A DNA stretch of 64,000 nt from assembly GCA_032164295.1 (NCBI GenBank), contig JAJHTX010000012.1:1488001-1552000 (forward strand). The letters are read 5' to 3'. Origin of the DNA: Inonotus obliquus (taxonomy: Eukaryota; Basidiomycota; Agaricomycetes; Hymenochaetales; Hymenochaetaceae). The notes under the pieces are model-generated. The model ran no database searches. It had not been told where the DNA came from and worked only from the letters and a program-made list of their open reading frames with translations. Position 1 is the stretch's first letter, and every line of letters begins with the position of its first letter. Shown here in pieces: positions 1-10,114 of the stretch. A program made the position numbers and the translations under genes.

Positions 1-31
1 CAATGTCCATGTTGCGGCTGCGGAGTCTGTC

Positions 32-920
32 TCAGAGGAGTTTGCATGCCTTTGCCAGCACGCGGCAGTTTTCGGCGTAGTCGCTAGACCAGGTTACTAG
101 TAGGTGATCGTCCACGTACGCTATGATTTCAGTCCGCGCGACTCGTCGTGCGGCTTCTAGGGCTTCTCTGGCATAGATGGTGGCTAGGATGGGGGAGATG
201 GGGGAGCCTTGTGGTGTTCCTACATCGGGTTTGGGCTGGGGGTCGAGGGTGATGCCGTCGAAAGACAGAGCTACTTCCCTCTTCGTCATGAAGGAGTAGA
301 TCCATGCGTTCGTGTCAGTCGGGCAGCCCAGGGAGTCCAGAGTTTCCCTCAGCTTGATGGGTTCGACCTTGTCGAAGAAACCTTGAATGTCGACCGCTAA
401 GGCCGAGCACTTCAGGTTCCTCCTCCATGCCGTCTCCACTAGGTTAGTCAGTGAGAGGGCTGCGTTGTGAACAGCGTGGCCCTGGCATCTGCCGAATTGA
501 TTCGGCGGCAGCCATTTCTCTGTGTTTGCCAGGAATTGCAGACGGTTAGCTATCATCTTCTCCATGATTTTACCGAGCGTCTCCTCCAGTGTGATTGGTC
601 TGTAGGACCTTGGCGCGAAGGGATCCTTCTTGTTGGGTTTGCAAATCATTACCACCTTCGCCGCCCGCCATGTTTTTGGGTGGTGCCCTAGATGTAAGCA
701 GTCGTTGAAGAGTGAGAGAAATTCGTTAGGTAGTTCCGCCAGCAGCCACTTGAGTGGGCGGTAGCCTATTTCTGAGAGGCCAGGAGTGGAGAGATTGGAC
801 GTGTGACGAATTGCGTCCATCATTTTCTTCCTAGTGAAGGGGTGTGACCGCCGTTCGCTGTTGTTGTCGCGGTGTCGTGCTGGGATGGTATTGGCTGTTG
901 AATAACCAAGTACACTCCTA
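32..920 (-). pseudogene. LINE ORF2, reverse transcriptase domain
   Basis: The frame is open from a TGA at about 925 down to 32. It contains conserved RT blocks in order: SYRPITLEETLGKIMEKM, a NQFG/HAVH block, an AVDIQGFFDKV block (catalytic Asp), VGTPQGSPISPIL, and AYVDD (the catalytic YxDD box). These are hallmarks of non-LTR retrotransposon RT, used in target-primed reverse transcription. The 5' side is cut by the insertion starting near 896; the thumb and any C-terminal RNase H or zinc-knuckle region lie beyond the window or the stop at 32. It belongs to the same element as the endonuclease at 4190-5492. Confidence 0.92.
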
Positions 921-1535
921 CTGAGTCAACCGGTCTAATTATCTAGGCGGGTAGTCTTCCCAGTTGTTCGTTGAAGCTATGGGCAACTTGTTGTAGTTGG
1001 AGGGTTGAGGGATTCAAGTTCAAGTAGAGATGTAGAGTGAGTGAGAGATGAGTCTTTATCCAATTCTCTTGAAAGCGAGTGATAGGTCACTGTGGGTGAG
1101 GAGCAATTAAATTGTCCACACCGAGGTAGGCAATGACAAGCTATGCAGAATAGATGTCAATGTCTAGAGGGACACACACACTCGAAGTCTCGAGTTATTA
1201 GATATTGACTTTGAGAGGGAGTTTATCACCAATGTTCAATTGGAACAGAGGCAATACAATACCTTTGACTAGTACCAAACTAGTCCTTGAGCAATGCAGT
1301 TACCCAGTCTTAAGCTGAGGTCAACTGTATGCGACGAAACCTTGACTTGACTTGCAAATAGTGTGACAAGGGGTCACAGAGTGATGTGAGCTTATCTTGT
1401 TCTGGGGGAGAACTCTGGTGAGTTATTCTATGGGGAGTTATTTTTTATTGCTCCTCTGGGGGGCTACATGCTGGTCCTTAAATACTAATTCCAAGACCAA
1501 TTTACATAATCCACAGCATAAGCTAAAAATAGATC

Positions 1536-1625
1536 TGCATCAACCACATCATCAAAATTTGATGTCTCCTTCCAAAGCTATGCATCAACCACATCATCAA
1601 AATTTGATGTCTCCTTCCAAAGCTA
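1536..1625. repeat. Perfect 45-bp tandem duplication (two copies)
   Basis: 1536-1580 is repeated exactly at 1581-1625; the unit begins TGCATCAACCACATCATC. Identity of the copies indicates a recent slip. 45 is a multiple of three, so a short ORF crossing it (1397-1651) shows a 15-residue repeat, but that ORF has no other support. Confidence 0.95.
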
Positions 1626-1654
1626 TGCATCAAATACTCCAAATCAAGTGATAT

Positions 1655-1970
1655 GTATCAATGTATCAATGAGTTATTTGATGAATGATGCGCATCAATG
1701 AATTAATTGATGAGTGATGTGCATCAATGCATGATTTGATGAATGCTGTGCATCAATGAATTACTTGATAAATGATGTGCCATCAATGAATCAATTGATG
1801 AGTCCAGAATATGGTTCAAGGTGATGACCTGATTGATGATCTAATCGATGACTTGATGAATGACCTAATAGATGATATAATTGATGACCTAATGGATGAG
1901 ATAATCGATGACCTAATGAATGATATAATCGATTACTTGATGGATGATATAATTGATTACCCGGTTTGAG
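1655..1970. repeat. TGATGAAT/GATGATATAAT minisatellite
   Basis: Degenerate repeats based on TGATGAATGATGTGCATCA (1660-1800) pass into units of about 24 bp built from GATGACCTAAT and GATGATATAAT (1840-1960). No coding potential is seen. Confidence 0.85.
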
Positions 1971-2489
1971 CTTATTTGGTTTTTGGTATCTGGACTGTGG
2001 TCTTTGGTTTTTTCAGAGCGATGTATCGGATGGCTTCTTAGATAAGACCAAATGAATGGTGCAACCGGTGGTTCTTGAACCTTCATTTCTGCTTCTAGAG
2101 CGTGACCATATAAAGAATGGTTTGTTTATCTATCGCCGCTCGAGTTCCTTTTCTGCAATTCTTTGTTCTAATGCCACCTTCACGACTTCGTACACGACTT
2201 CACCATCTGCTCTGCCACGCTTCTGAACTTCTCAGGCTGGCTTTTGTGTATCATCGCGCTTCCTCTAACCCGATTCAGTGAGTTACTTTCTCGACACTTT
2301 GCGATCTTTATGCTTAATAGCACGAAGAGTATTTGTGGAGACGACTATAATGATCGAGGAGGAGTGGGTCGAGTGGGTACCGGTGCTTGTTACTAGACGA
2401 GTTGTGCTCAACGCTTGATAGTAAGCTTGGCACTTTCCATTGGCTTTCGATTTGCTAACTTGTGTGCAGAATTACGAGTTACTGCTGAA

Positions 2490-4090
2490 TGTGCGAGAAC
2501 GCGGCCGGTATCAGAAATACCGGACGAGGGGGGTACAATTTAGATGTGTTGGGAGGGCCGGTACGTGGCGGTACTAAGTCGTACAGTCACAGACAAGTCG
2601 TCAAGAGAGAATAGTAGGGCCTGGCCGTCGATACCGAGTCGTCTGGTGTCCGGTATTACGGTAGAGAGAACAAAGCAGTAGAGGAGGCGAGCTGAGGAAG
2701 CATTTCTGATGGGACTGGTCATGAGACGAGAGACGAGGGCGACGAAGACGAGAACGACGACTACCGGTATCGGTACCGGAGACTACGAGACGAGACGAAC
2801 GAACGGGGACTTGAATGAGATGAGCAAAACCCGGACCTTCACTCTGGAAGTTCCTCTCAGATTAGCTGGTTTGCTACAGTAGAACATGCAGGCTATAAAT
2901 ACCATAATACTGTAGCCATTCAAGATACCAAATGGGGGGTTTTTACAAGTCGAATCGTACCATAATCCGGTACAAGAAATGGAACATAAAGTCGAATTGA
3001 ATGTAAAATTACAATCAGGGGAAACATAAGACGATGAATGAATAAGAAGTTTTATCAGGGGGTAGCTAAGAATAGGGTGGGACGAGACAAGAACTCAACG
3101 AAAACTCACGACGAGTGATACCGAGGTAGGGCGGCGATACCGACGTTGACCAGCGCTAAATTAAGGACGTGTCTCAAGCTACCGCATGGGCGCTCCTGGC
3201 GATGTCCCTGTCGTAGGAGAAGCACGTCATCCTGATTTACCTTTGTTCCGGTATCATGATCCGTGCGGCGTCAGTCTGGGCGTCTACCGATCGATCGGAC
3301 GGCGTGCTCCAATGTTGACGTGTCGGTACAACCCAACCTTGGCAATGGGGTACTCTACCGTTCGGTATCAATCAGTACCCTGGGATCGTCCCTGAGCATC
3401 GCTCTAGCCCCTCGATATCGACCGGTACGCGTCGCCTGACTCGACTGGGCATTGCTTGGCTTCCCCTCCGAGTCGGATCGATGGCCTCCTCCGAGATCGA
3501 AGCAGCGTACGGTGGACTTGATTTATTTCCCAACCTTCCTCTCGACGTAGATCTCCGATGGTGTGGTCTCGACCTAGCACACGTAACGAACTCCGGTACC
3601 GGAGCGGACCATCGGTATCAACACCGGTATCGTCGGTATCGATGCATGGCGGTTCGGAAGGGCATACTGTCGGGCTTGGAGCCTCGACCATGATCCAACT
3701 CTTCGCAGCAACGTATGGCAGACCGAGTGCAGCTTTGTGAGCCTTTTTCTATGGTATGGGCTGTCGAGGGCGTAGTATCGACTAGGCGTGGAGTATTAAG
3801 CGTCGGTATCAGGACGGGTGGACGGTACGGTATCGGTATCATCGGTATTGAAGTCTGGTGGTTCGGTACTATGATGGAAGACGGGCGTAGGGATTGGTGA
3901 TTCGGTATTGGCGCAGAAGTGGACCAGTTCTCAATCGTTCTTAGCCTTGTCGAATCGCAGAAGCCTCGTACTTTGTTGGAATCGCAGGCGTAGATAGGAC
4001 GGCAGAAGTACCGTGGTCCGAAGAGAAGTAAGAAGCGGTAGAATCGCTGAATTAAGCCCATATCGATCGTAGCCTCCGGTATTACTCTTT
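2490..4090. repeat. Region dispersed with CGGTAT/CGGTAC words
   Basis: The hexamers CGGTAT, CGGTAC and their complements recur many times at irregular spacing, often as CCGGTA or TACCGG palindromic cores, for example around 2760-2790, 3600-3650 and 3800-3860. Short ORFs on both strands in this stretch look like by-products of the repeat (RYRRYR-type peptides), and I list none as genes. Confidence 0.7.
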
Positions 4091-4189
4091 ACTGCGACGT
4101 CCGATATTTCTTGTTTATCCTTTCTGATGTCCTACTATGTTCTTGCTTCCGATAGTGTAAAGCGTGCCAATATTACGATTGTTTATGTC

Positions 4190-5492
4190 CAGGCAATATC
4201 CTGGCCTGACAGCGGGTGTTGGTTGGAGGTGGGGAGTCCATTTGTGTAGATGGGAAGTAGGTCTGGCAGAACAGTTCACCTTTCTCCGTGTCCGTTCTTG
4301 TGAAGCCGTCCCTGGTCCTGAGCGACGGTATTGGCGTGGGGCGGATGCCCCTGCCTACCTTCGCCCAGTTCCAAACGTTGTATTGGTTAGCATTAGAGAC
4401 TTTTTCTTCGTAGAACTCCCTTTTTGCCTTCCGAATCGAGGCGTTCAGGCCGGCGGCCTTAGCGTTTCATTCGGAAGGGGGGCACTCTCGCAGATTGTTT
4501 AGAGCCTGGCAGCAATGGTTATTCCACCATTCCACCATTTTGAGTTTGGTAGGTTTTGCGGGGCGCAGCTGCAAGGCCGCTTCACGCATCACCTTTGTGA
4601 GTCTGTCGACCCTAGAGTCCAGTTCCTCCGTGTCCTCTGCAGGTCGCATGAGGAGTCTAACTGTAGCTGGCATCACTATGTCGAGCCAGTCCTTCTTCTT
4701 CGACTCGTCTAGTGGTGGCCTAGATTCTGGCGCGTCAGAGAGGTTCAGTTGGAGGGACCATTTAATTAGGGCGTGGTTGGAGAGTCTGGTGTATTCCACT
4801 ACATAGGAGTCGCGGATCTGTGTGGCGTCCGTTGTTGTTGGTACCCATATCATGTTGATTAGGCTGTTCACCTCCCTGCGTGTTGGAGTGTCTGGGTCGA
4901 AGGCTGGTTGGAGGGTGTTTTCCTGGAAGAAGTCGTCCAGTTTCTTGCTCTGTTGGTCCTGATACAGTCGGACCGGTAAGGAGGTCCAGTTGGCCCTCGT
5001 GCGGTTGAAGTCTCCCGCAAAGATGGTTTGAGAGGCTAGGTTAAAGGGGAGGCTATAGAGGAAGGTTTCCCCAGGGTACGCCTCAGGGTGGTTGTCCCTG
5101 TGTCTGGAGTCTGGTGGTTGGCAGCCGTAGAAGTTGCAGATATTAGTACCTTGTATTTGGATGGTTAGCACGTCAGTGCCGTGAGAGAGGGGTCCCACAA
5201 TTGTCCATCCTGACGAGGGGAGAAGTTTGGATACTAGAGTGGCCACCCTTGGGCGGTCCTTTGGAGCGCCCAGAGGTAGGCAGGCGGTGTAGCCTGGGAG
5301 GTTTGGGAGGCCGTGGACCTCCTCTCCCTCCTTATCTATTAGGGAGGGGGTGATGCCGATTCGGTACCACAGTGGTTCTTAGATTAGTATTAGTAGGGGT
5401 CTATGATTAATTGGGATTTGGTCGAAGTTAGCAATGAGTTGCTCCATGGTGGCTCTGTGCCGCCCTACATTCCATTGGTAGATCCATACCAT
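4190..5492 (-). pseudogene. LINE ORF2, 5' part: AP-endonuclease domain
   Basis: From the ATG at 5492 the frame reads through a motif of the form QWNVGRHR, then a TAA at 5381-5379 where the family has the catalytic-region QEP (here I-stop-EP), then NFYGCQPP, FAGDFN and SNHALIKW. GDFN and the S(D/N)H motif are hallmarks of the apurinic endonuclease-like domain that nicks the target DNA. The usual SDH is SNH here. A second stop appears at 4469-4467, after which a neighbouring frame continues the protein (KREFYEEKVSNANQYNVW) to about 4190, where the 3.3-kb insertion begins. Several lesions make it inactive. Confidence 0.85.
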
Positions 5493-5494
5493 TA
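5490..5494 (-). promoter_or_regulatory. TAATG stop-start overlap between LINE ORF1 and ORF2
   Basis: The ORF1 stop codon (TAA, 5494-5492) and the ORF2 start codon (ATG, 5492-5490) share one base, giving TAATG on the minus strand. The frame opened by this ATG leads into the endonuclease domain after one in-frame TAA (5381-5379). An identical UAAUG arrangement is known to couple translation by termination-reinitiation in the SART1 non-LTR element, so the same mechanism is likely for intact relatives of this copy. Confidence 0.75.
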
Positions 5495-6619
5495 CAAATC
5501 TTCGTCGCTCATTTCGATTTCGGAGCCAGGTTCGCTAGCTGAGGAGGTGATGATAAGAGGCGCCATAGGTTGGTACTTTTTGCATCTGGGGCACGTTGGG
5601 TCTGTGGCTGAGTGGCGCCCTAGGCAGTTATGGCAGAGTTTGGGGTATAGACAATCTGTGCTGGCTGGTATGCCTTCACTCGCGCAGAGTCTGCACTTAG
5701 CGCGGTGGTCCTCTGTTCTGTGATTCAGGTTGCAGTGTGCGCATAGAGGGTTTAGTTTGCAGCCTTTAGCCGTGTGTCCCAGTGCTTGGCACCTAGTGCA
5801 TTGTGTGAAAGGGGGGCGAGGGTGTCTGTACGACAGCCTCAGCCTCCTCCCGAAGAGGTAGACGAGCGGCTTACTCATAAGTCGCTCACGGACGTCCCCC
5901 TTGGGATCGTCGAAGGTAATGGAGATTGGGCACGTTAGCAGAGTGCGCTCACCTTTCTCCGTCAGTCGTTCTGGTCTGGCGGTGTAGTAAGGAGTCATTG
6001 CTAGTTTAATGTGTTGGAGGATGGGGTTAGCTCTCAGCTCCGCCATGACCTCGTCCTGAGTGAAAGCCTGGTCCTGTGTATTGAAGCGCACTGGTACCAT
6101 GGATATGTTGAGTGTGGCGTGTGAGACCACCCTGCGTGCCTCGACTTCAGAGGTTGTGTTGACCAGCCAGCTTGCAATGGCCTGTGCCTGGAGGTCGATT
6201 TGTTCGGTGACGCCATTGCCTGCCGCAAAGGTGATGATGGCATGCCCTTTGGGATTCCATCTGGCGGCTAGAACGCGCAGCTTGCTGGCCGTCGGCAGAG
6301 ACTGTACGACGTCTCTGGCGGCTTTGCTGAGTAGGTAGTCAGTGGGGCGGTTGTTGGCCAGGACTGGGGGGTTGTAGGTGATTACCAGGGTGGGGTCCTT
6401 TGCCTTGGTGGTGATTGGAGGGAGTTTCCTGCGCTTTGGTGCATTCGGCTCTGGGGATGGGGATGGATTGGTTGGGTGGCTGGTGGATGGTGTGGCTGTG
6501 GCTGTGCTGGCAACTTGGGCGTACGTCGTTCCCGTCATCGTCGCCGCTGCTGGTGCTTGTGGTAGTGTTGTCCCCGCGTTGTGAGTTCTGGGGAGCGGCC
6601 TAATATTCTGGGTTGGTTA

Positions 6620-6624
6620 GGTTT
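6620..6624. repeat. Target-site duplication GGTTT, left copy
   Basis: GGTTT at 6620-6624 is repeated at 8117-8121, immediately outside the TGT and ACA ends of the 1492-bp insertion. The duplicated bases belong to the LINE ORF1 coding sequence. Confidence 0.8.
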
Positions 6625-6937
6625 TGTCAGAAGAAATTGACTTATTTGGCATGCGGATCCAGAGACGCTACAACCCGATAAATTCCCACGATCATCAGGC
6701 ATGGAAAGACAATTCGATCGAACATATTATACATGCACACGCTATTGTCCCTGGAGCTCGACATTACCAGAACAAATCAATACACCAATATGCAGGTTCT
6801 GTGAATGGGCACATGAGGAAGCATGGATACTGCAGACATGGATACTCGAGGACGCAGTCAACCATATGCTTTGACATGAACCTTACTCAATTCGAACCAA
6901 CCACCATTGGTCAACGGTTGCAGAAACAACTCAACCA

Positions 6938-7510
6938 TTGTTCACACCTACACTAAATGCATACTTGCACGAAGTTACAGTTTGGTCAGGAAGGGGGTTA
7001 CACTACATTGCGAATGCAGGTGTAATAGCATGGACAAGAAGATCGATACATTCCCAGCTATGCCGACGAGTGGCAATACAACTCGACTGGCCAGTACATG
7101 CGGAAGCTACAAGAGAACATCAAGCACTACGCAATAATCTATTTGGCAACATAGTGGCACGATGGAAATCGGAGCAGAATCAACTACCGGGGATGATAGC
7201 ATTGGATATCTCTCAACCGAGGGAACGGATCAACGGGGCGATCTTAACCTTCGTCATGGAAGGGATCAATGGCGATCAGGTGCAAGGAACGGAGATACAG
7301 ATACCCGACGGATATCGCCGAGCGACGATCTGGCGGACTGGGTTACCTGCCATAGTACAGGCAGAACCATATAGGCCCACCACTCCGGTGATTGATAATC
7401 GAACTAATCCTATTGAGGGAGGAAGCCCGAGTCAACCGAGACAGCCGAACGGCCCAGCAGCACCTGCAGAAGATGAAGACATGGCAGACTGTTCGAGTTG
7501 CTGTGCATAA
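6938..7510 (+). other. 190-codon ORF inside the TGT...ACA element, unknown
   Basis: This open frame encodes a basic protein with a tryptophan-containing N-terminal half, a proline-rich stretch and a cysteine-containing tail (CSSCCA) before the stop. I do not recognise it. No gag zinc knuckle, protease, RT or integrase motif is visible. It may be a chance ORF or a leftover of the internal region of an LTR element. Confidence 0.3.
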
Positions 7511-7785
7511 CATCATAAGGAACATTCGAGAAGGACTGACATAGCAGTGCGGAAGGCACGGAGCTCTGCACAGCCACAGGATTGGCCGGTGATGGCGTGA
7601 TTGCCGTGCACTGACCAGGTATGAAGTCATATCGAAGGATCTGGAAGATTGCAGGAGGAAATCGGAAGTGCATCGCCACCCGATCGGAGATTGCGGGGTA
7701 TCGGACGAGATAGGGGCTATGCTCGGAAAGATCAGGAGGCTGTGCCCGAGGGAGCCCGGGTAACTCAATAGATAGAAGCTTCGGG

Positions 7786-7793
7786 TATAAATA
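7786..7793 (+). promoter_or_regulatory. TATA-like box in the LTR-like element
   Basis: TATAAATA sits in a GC-rich context 320 bp before the ACA end of the element, the placement expected of an LTR promoter. Being an LTR promoter is inference. Confidence 0.45.
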
Positions 7794-8116
7794 GGCCAAG
7801 CGAGGGTGGCTATGACCCTCAGCAAAATTCTTCTGTACTAGCATCAGAAGTCTGTACTAGTGAATACAAAGAAGCCCCACAAAGCTTCTCTTCTTCGCTA
7901 CCACTCTTATCATCGGTACTAGTGTCCAGCCAGTCCCTTGACCCCGACTAAGTACTGTTGCTACTCTGCTCTACAAAGCACCGCCTCGCACTTCCCATCA
8001 CTTACCAAGACAGACTGCGAATATTGCCGGAGTGAGTGGACTTGTTCTGGTGCATCGATCGTGTTGATCAGTCGATCAATGCCAGTCTGCTGATCCGATC
8101 CGCACTGGTCCTAACA

Positions 8117-8121
8117 GGTTT
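8117..8121. repeat. Target-site duplication GGTTT, right copy
   Basis: This is the second copy of the 5-bp duplication flanking the 6625-8116 insertion. On the minus strand it encodes the end of the glutamine run of LINE ORF1. Confidence 0.8.
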
Positions 8122-8924
8122 GCTGTTGTTGTTGGAGGCCCGCAAACTTGTTGTTGAGGGTCTGAATTTCTGCTGACAAGCGTGCCAAGGCCGCCTCGAC
8201 AGGAGCGCTAGCTCCTGTCTGGTGGCTTTGTTGGGTCTGGCTCATTAGTTGTGCGAGTAGTAGGAAGTCTCCGCCCCCTTCAGAATTGTAGCCAGCTTTA
8301 GCGTGCGCTAGGACCGCCTGGGCTATTGTGTCTCCTCTCCCCAGCTTTGTCAGCTCATGGATCGTGTTTATCGCCGAAGCAAGTGTAGATCCAATGAGTT
8401 TCCCCATCGCCGCAATAGCCTCCTCTTCCGAGGGCGCAGTTCTGAGCTGGAGCTCCACCTTATCTTTTATAGCTTCCAGTGCCGGACCGAAACACGAAAG
8501 GAGCGTTACGGCTCTGCATTCGTAGACATTGTCCAGGCCCCTGGTAGCGGTCGACGGGGCGAGAGTATCTCGGACAACGGTCGTTTCTGACCTCGCCAGG
8601 GAGCAGGAGTATCTATCACTAGGGGGCTGGGGAATCGCACGCCGAAGACTTGGTCGCTCCATAAGGAGGGACAGCCAGTCTCCGGGCGAGTTGGAGTGTG
8701 GGGGGATGGGGGGCGTGGCTCGGACACGATTTGCAACACACCTTGGTCCGTCGTCTCCTGCGTATCCTCCAATTCCATCCCTTCAGGTTCTACAACGACT
8801 ACCTTCGTGCGTTTCGTGCGTTCCGGGTTTCGTCTGGTTTTGATAGTTCTGTCGGTCGGTTGTGTTTGCGTAGTTTGCTCGTCTTCCATATTAGGAAGGT
8901 AGTGGTAAGAGAGAGAGAAGCGAT

Positions 8925-9000
8925 GCTACTACATCACTACATACATCACTACATCACTACATCACTGATAATTGATGATTGATGATTGATGATTAATGAT
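8925..9000. repeat. ACATCACT / TTGATGA simple repeats
   Basis: Short tandem ACATCACT units are followed by ATTGATG units, next to the presumed 5' end of the LINE. They may mark the insertion boundary. Confidence 0.7.
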
Positions 9001-9756
9001 TAAATACATGTAGTATTGATTTTTTTGTTGGTAGATGACAAATGTTTTTTGTTTTTTCACGACTCCTTGACAGCAGGATGTAGAATGTAGGATGTGAATA
9101 TGAATGTATCGGTGTTGGATTGACCAGCGAGTCCGAGTGCAGGAGATGAAGGTATAGAGATAACATAGCAGATACGACCCAGAGTATAATATCAAGTCGC
9201 ATTGTGAGTACTAGTATGACTTTCATTCGAGATTATCATACAGTGAGACTGACGCTGACAATACTGAGTACTGATAGGAGATAGGAATCATTAGACATGT
9301 TGCTATGTCGCGCGGTCGCGCGTTGGCCGCGCTGCAAGTCCCATCTCCATCCAACGTGTCTAGCGGCTAGTAGCGCGGTTGGTACATGTTCTTTCTCACG
9401 CCACAATCCAACATACGTACGTCAATCTAACAAACTTGACAAATATTTCCATTCTTTTCTACACGAACTAAACGTTGAAGAAGTGTGGGTATCTCATATG
9501 CATCATCCGAGTCGGGACGGTTATTGACTGTTACAACGATTCTACTAATCATTCTGATGCAGGCATTTTTATTTTACAGACGAACACGAAACGAAACGAA
9601 ACACTCTGTGTTTTGACCCCTTTTCTAAGACGGCGTCCCTGTCATGCCATACCGTATCATCAGGAAAATAATCCACTAGTCCCCAAATCAATAAACGAGA
9701 GAACACTCACCCAACTCCGACATCTTCAATTCTTTCTCCACTTCCTCTACTGTGAC
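9001..9756. other. Intergenic, no gene recognised
   Basis: This is AT-rich sequence with an AACGA-type short run at about 9588-9602. Short ORFs occur on both strands, but none has splice-consistent extensions or a recognisable motif. Confidence 0.5.
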
Positions 9757-10114
9757 TTAAATGCTCGTCGGAAGAAGGCTGCAAGCACCGTTCTCGACGA
9801 GCTCCAAGAGCGAAGCGTCGAGATGGATGCAATTGGCGATGCAATCCGTCGTCCCCGTTAGAAGGAGGTCATGGGTGCATAGACACTGGAGGTTGTCGAT
9901 GGGACAGTCGAGGAGGTTTGCGTGCAGGGCACATCTCAAGAGACAGTCTACACGACGAATACGGGGTTAGATGAGGAGTTACGAACAAGGTAATGGGAGA
10001 TTGAGATGTGTCGAAATTGGGCTCACCGACAGATCCTGATTCCTGAGGTGCAGGAATAGCGAATGAAGAGGAAACAGCGATGCCGGCGAAGACGAGAGCG
10101 AAGTTGAAACGCAT
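9757..10114 (-). CDS. Small secreted CFEM-type protein
   Basis: Two exons (10114-10027 and 9947-9757; intron GTGAGC...GTAG) encode 92 residues. Residues 1-20 form a signal peptide (MRFNFALVFAGIAVSSSFA). The mature part has eight cysteines spaced Cx3Cx8Cx6CxCx11Cx3Cx15C, including the characteristic CLC triplet; this is the CFEM pattern of fungal extracellular or GPI-linked proteins, some of which bind haem or act at plant or host surfaces. No GPI-attachment tail is seen, so secretion is more likely than anchoring. The usual aspartate between cysteines 3 and 4 is present (PIDNLQ). It lies 1.4 kb from a second CFEM-pattern gene on the same strand (11524-12010). The function of this individual protein is unknown. 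Confidence 0.8.

Larger units (their letters stand above)
896..4190. mobile_element. About 3.3-kb insertion of unknown type inside LINE ORF2
   Basis: LINE coding similarity stops near 4190 and resumes near 900, so the segment between them is inserted or is several stacked insertions. The left part starts TGTTGAATAACC at about 896, which resembles an LTR start, but I could not find a convincing target duplication or matching terminal repeat. Inside are a perfect 45-bp tandem duplication (1536-1625), a TGATGAAT-type minisatellite (about 1655-1970), a TATA-like box (CATATAAAG, about 2108) and a long stretch rich in CGGTAT/CGGTAC words (about 2490-4090). No transposase, RT or integrase motif is visible. 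Confidence 0.6.
6625..8116 (+). mobile_element. 1492-bp TGT...ACA element, probably a solo LTR or non-autonomous LTR element
   Basis: The segment starts TGTCAGAAG and ends GTCCTAACA. The ends are imperfect inverted copies (TGTCAGAA against TGTTAGGA), and the segment is flanked on both sides by GGTTT (6620-6624 and 8117-8121), a 5-bp target duplication of the size LTR integrases make. It splits the host LINE ORF1 exactly: removing it restores one reading frame. A TATA-like box (7786-7793) lies 320 bp from the right end, as expected of an LTR promoter. I see no primer binding site, protease, RT or integrase inside. It contains a 190-codon ORF of unknown nature. A solo LTR this long would be unusual, so a LARD/TRIM-like element is an alternative. 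Confidence 0.7.
5492..8889 (-). pseudogene. LINE ORF1 (gag-like, zinc-knuckle) - broken
   Basis: The N-terminal part (8889 to 8117) is rich in charged and proline residues and leads into a glutamine run, QQQQQT, at 8140-8117. It changes frame around 8530-8590, so it carries a frameshift. The C-terminal part (6619 to 5492) ends in a cysteine/histidine-rich segment with repeated CxxC and CxxH spacing (residues about 230-300 of the 348-residue C-terminal piece), typical of nucleic-acid-binding ORF1 proteins of non-LTR elements. If the 1492-bp insertion and one GGTTT copy are removed, the two parts join in the same frame, separated only by one TAA codon (6619-6617). The product would have bound element RNA. 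It is non-functional here. Confidence 0.85.
1..8900 (-). mobile_element. Decayed non-LTR (LINE-type) retrotransposon, nested with two insertions
   Basis: The minus strand carries, in order, an ORF1 with a CCHC-type zinc-knuckle tail (8889 to 5492), an endonuclease domain (from 5492 down) and a reverse transcriptase domain (about 920 to 32). That is the order of an APE-type non-LTR element such as the fungal Tad group; the clade assignment is inference. The 3' end lies beyond position 1. Two unrelated insertions interrupt it: 6625-8116 inside ORF1 and about 896-4190 between endonuclease and RT. Frameshifts, two in-frame TAA codons and the insertions make this copy inactive. Its 5' boundary was not located exactly; the first ATG is at 8889 and a simple repeat follows at about 8925-9000. 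Confidence 0.9.

Noticed and set aside
1397..1651. 84-codon plus-strand ORF with a 15-residue repeat
   Set aside because: It is produced by the 45-bp tandem duplication inside repeat DNA; no homologous motif, promoter or splicing context.
3404..4061. Several overlapping ORFs with RYRRYR-type peptides
   Set aside because: They arise from the CGGTA-word-rich sequence and appear on both strands, so they are composition artefacts.
896..4190. LTR retrotransposon with TGTTG start and flanking duplication
   Set aside because: The left end looks LTR-like, but I found no matching CA end, no direct terminal repeats and no convincing 4-6 bp duplication. Candidate words such as ATTGGC/GCCAAT are inverted, not direct.
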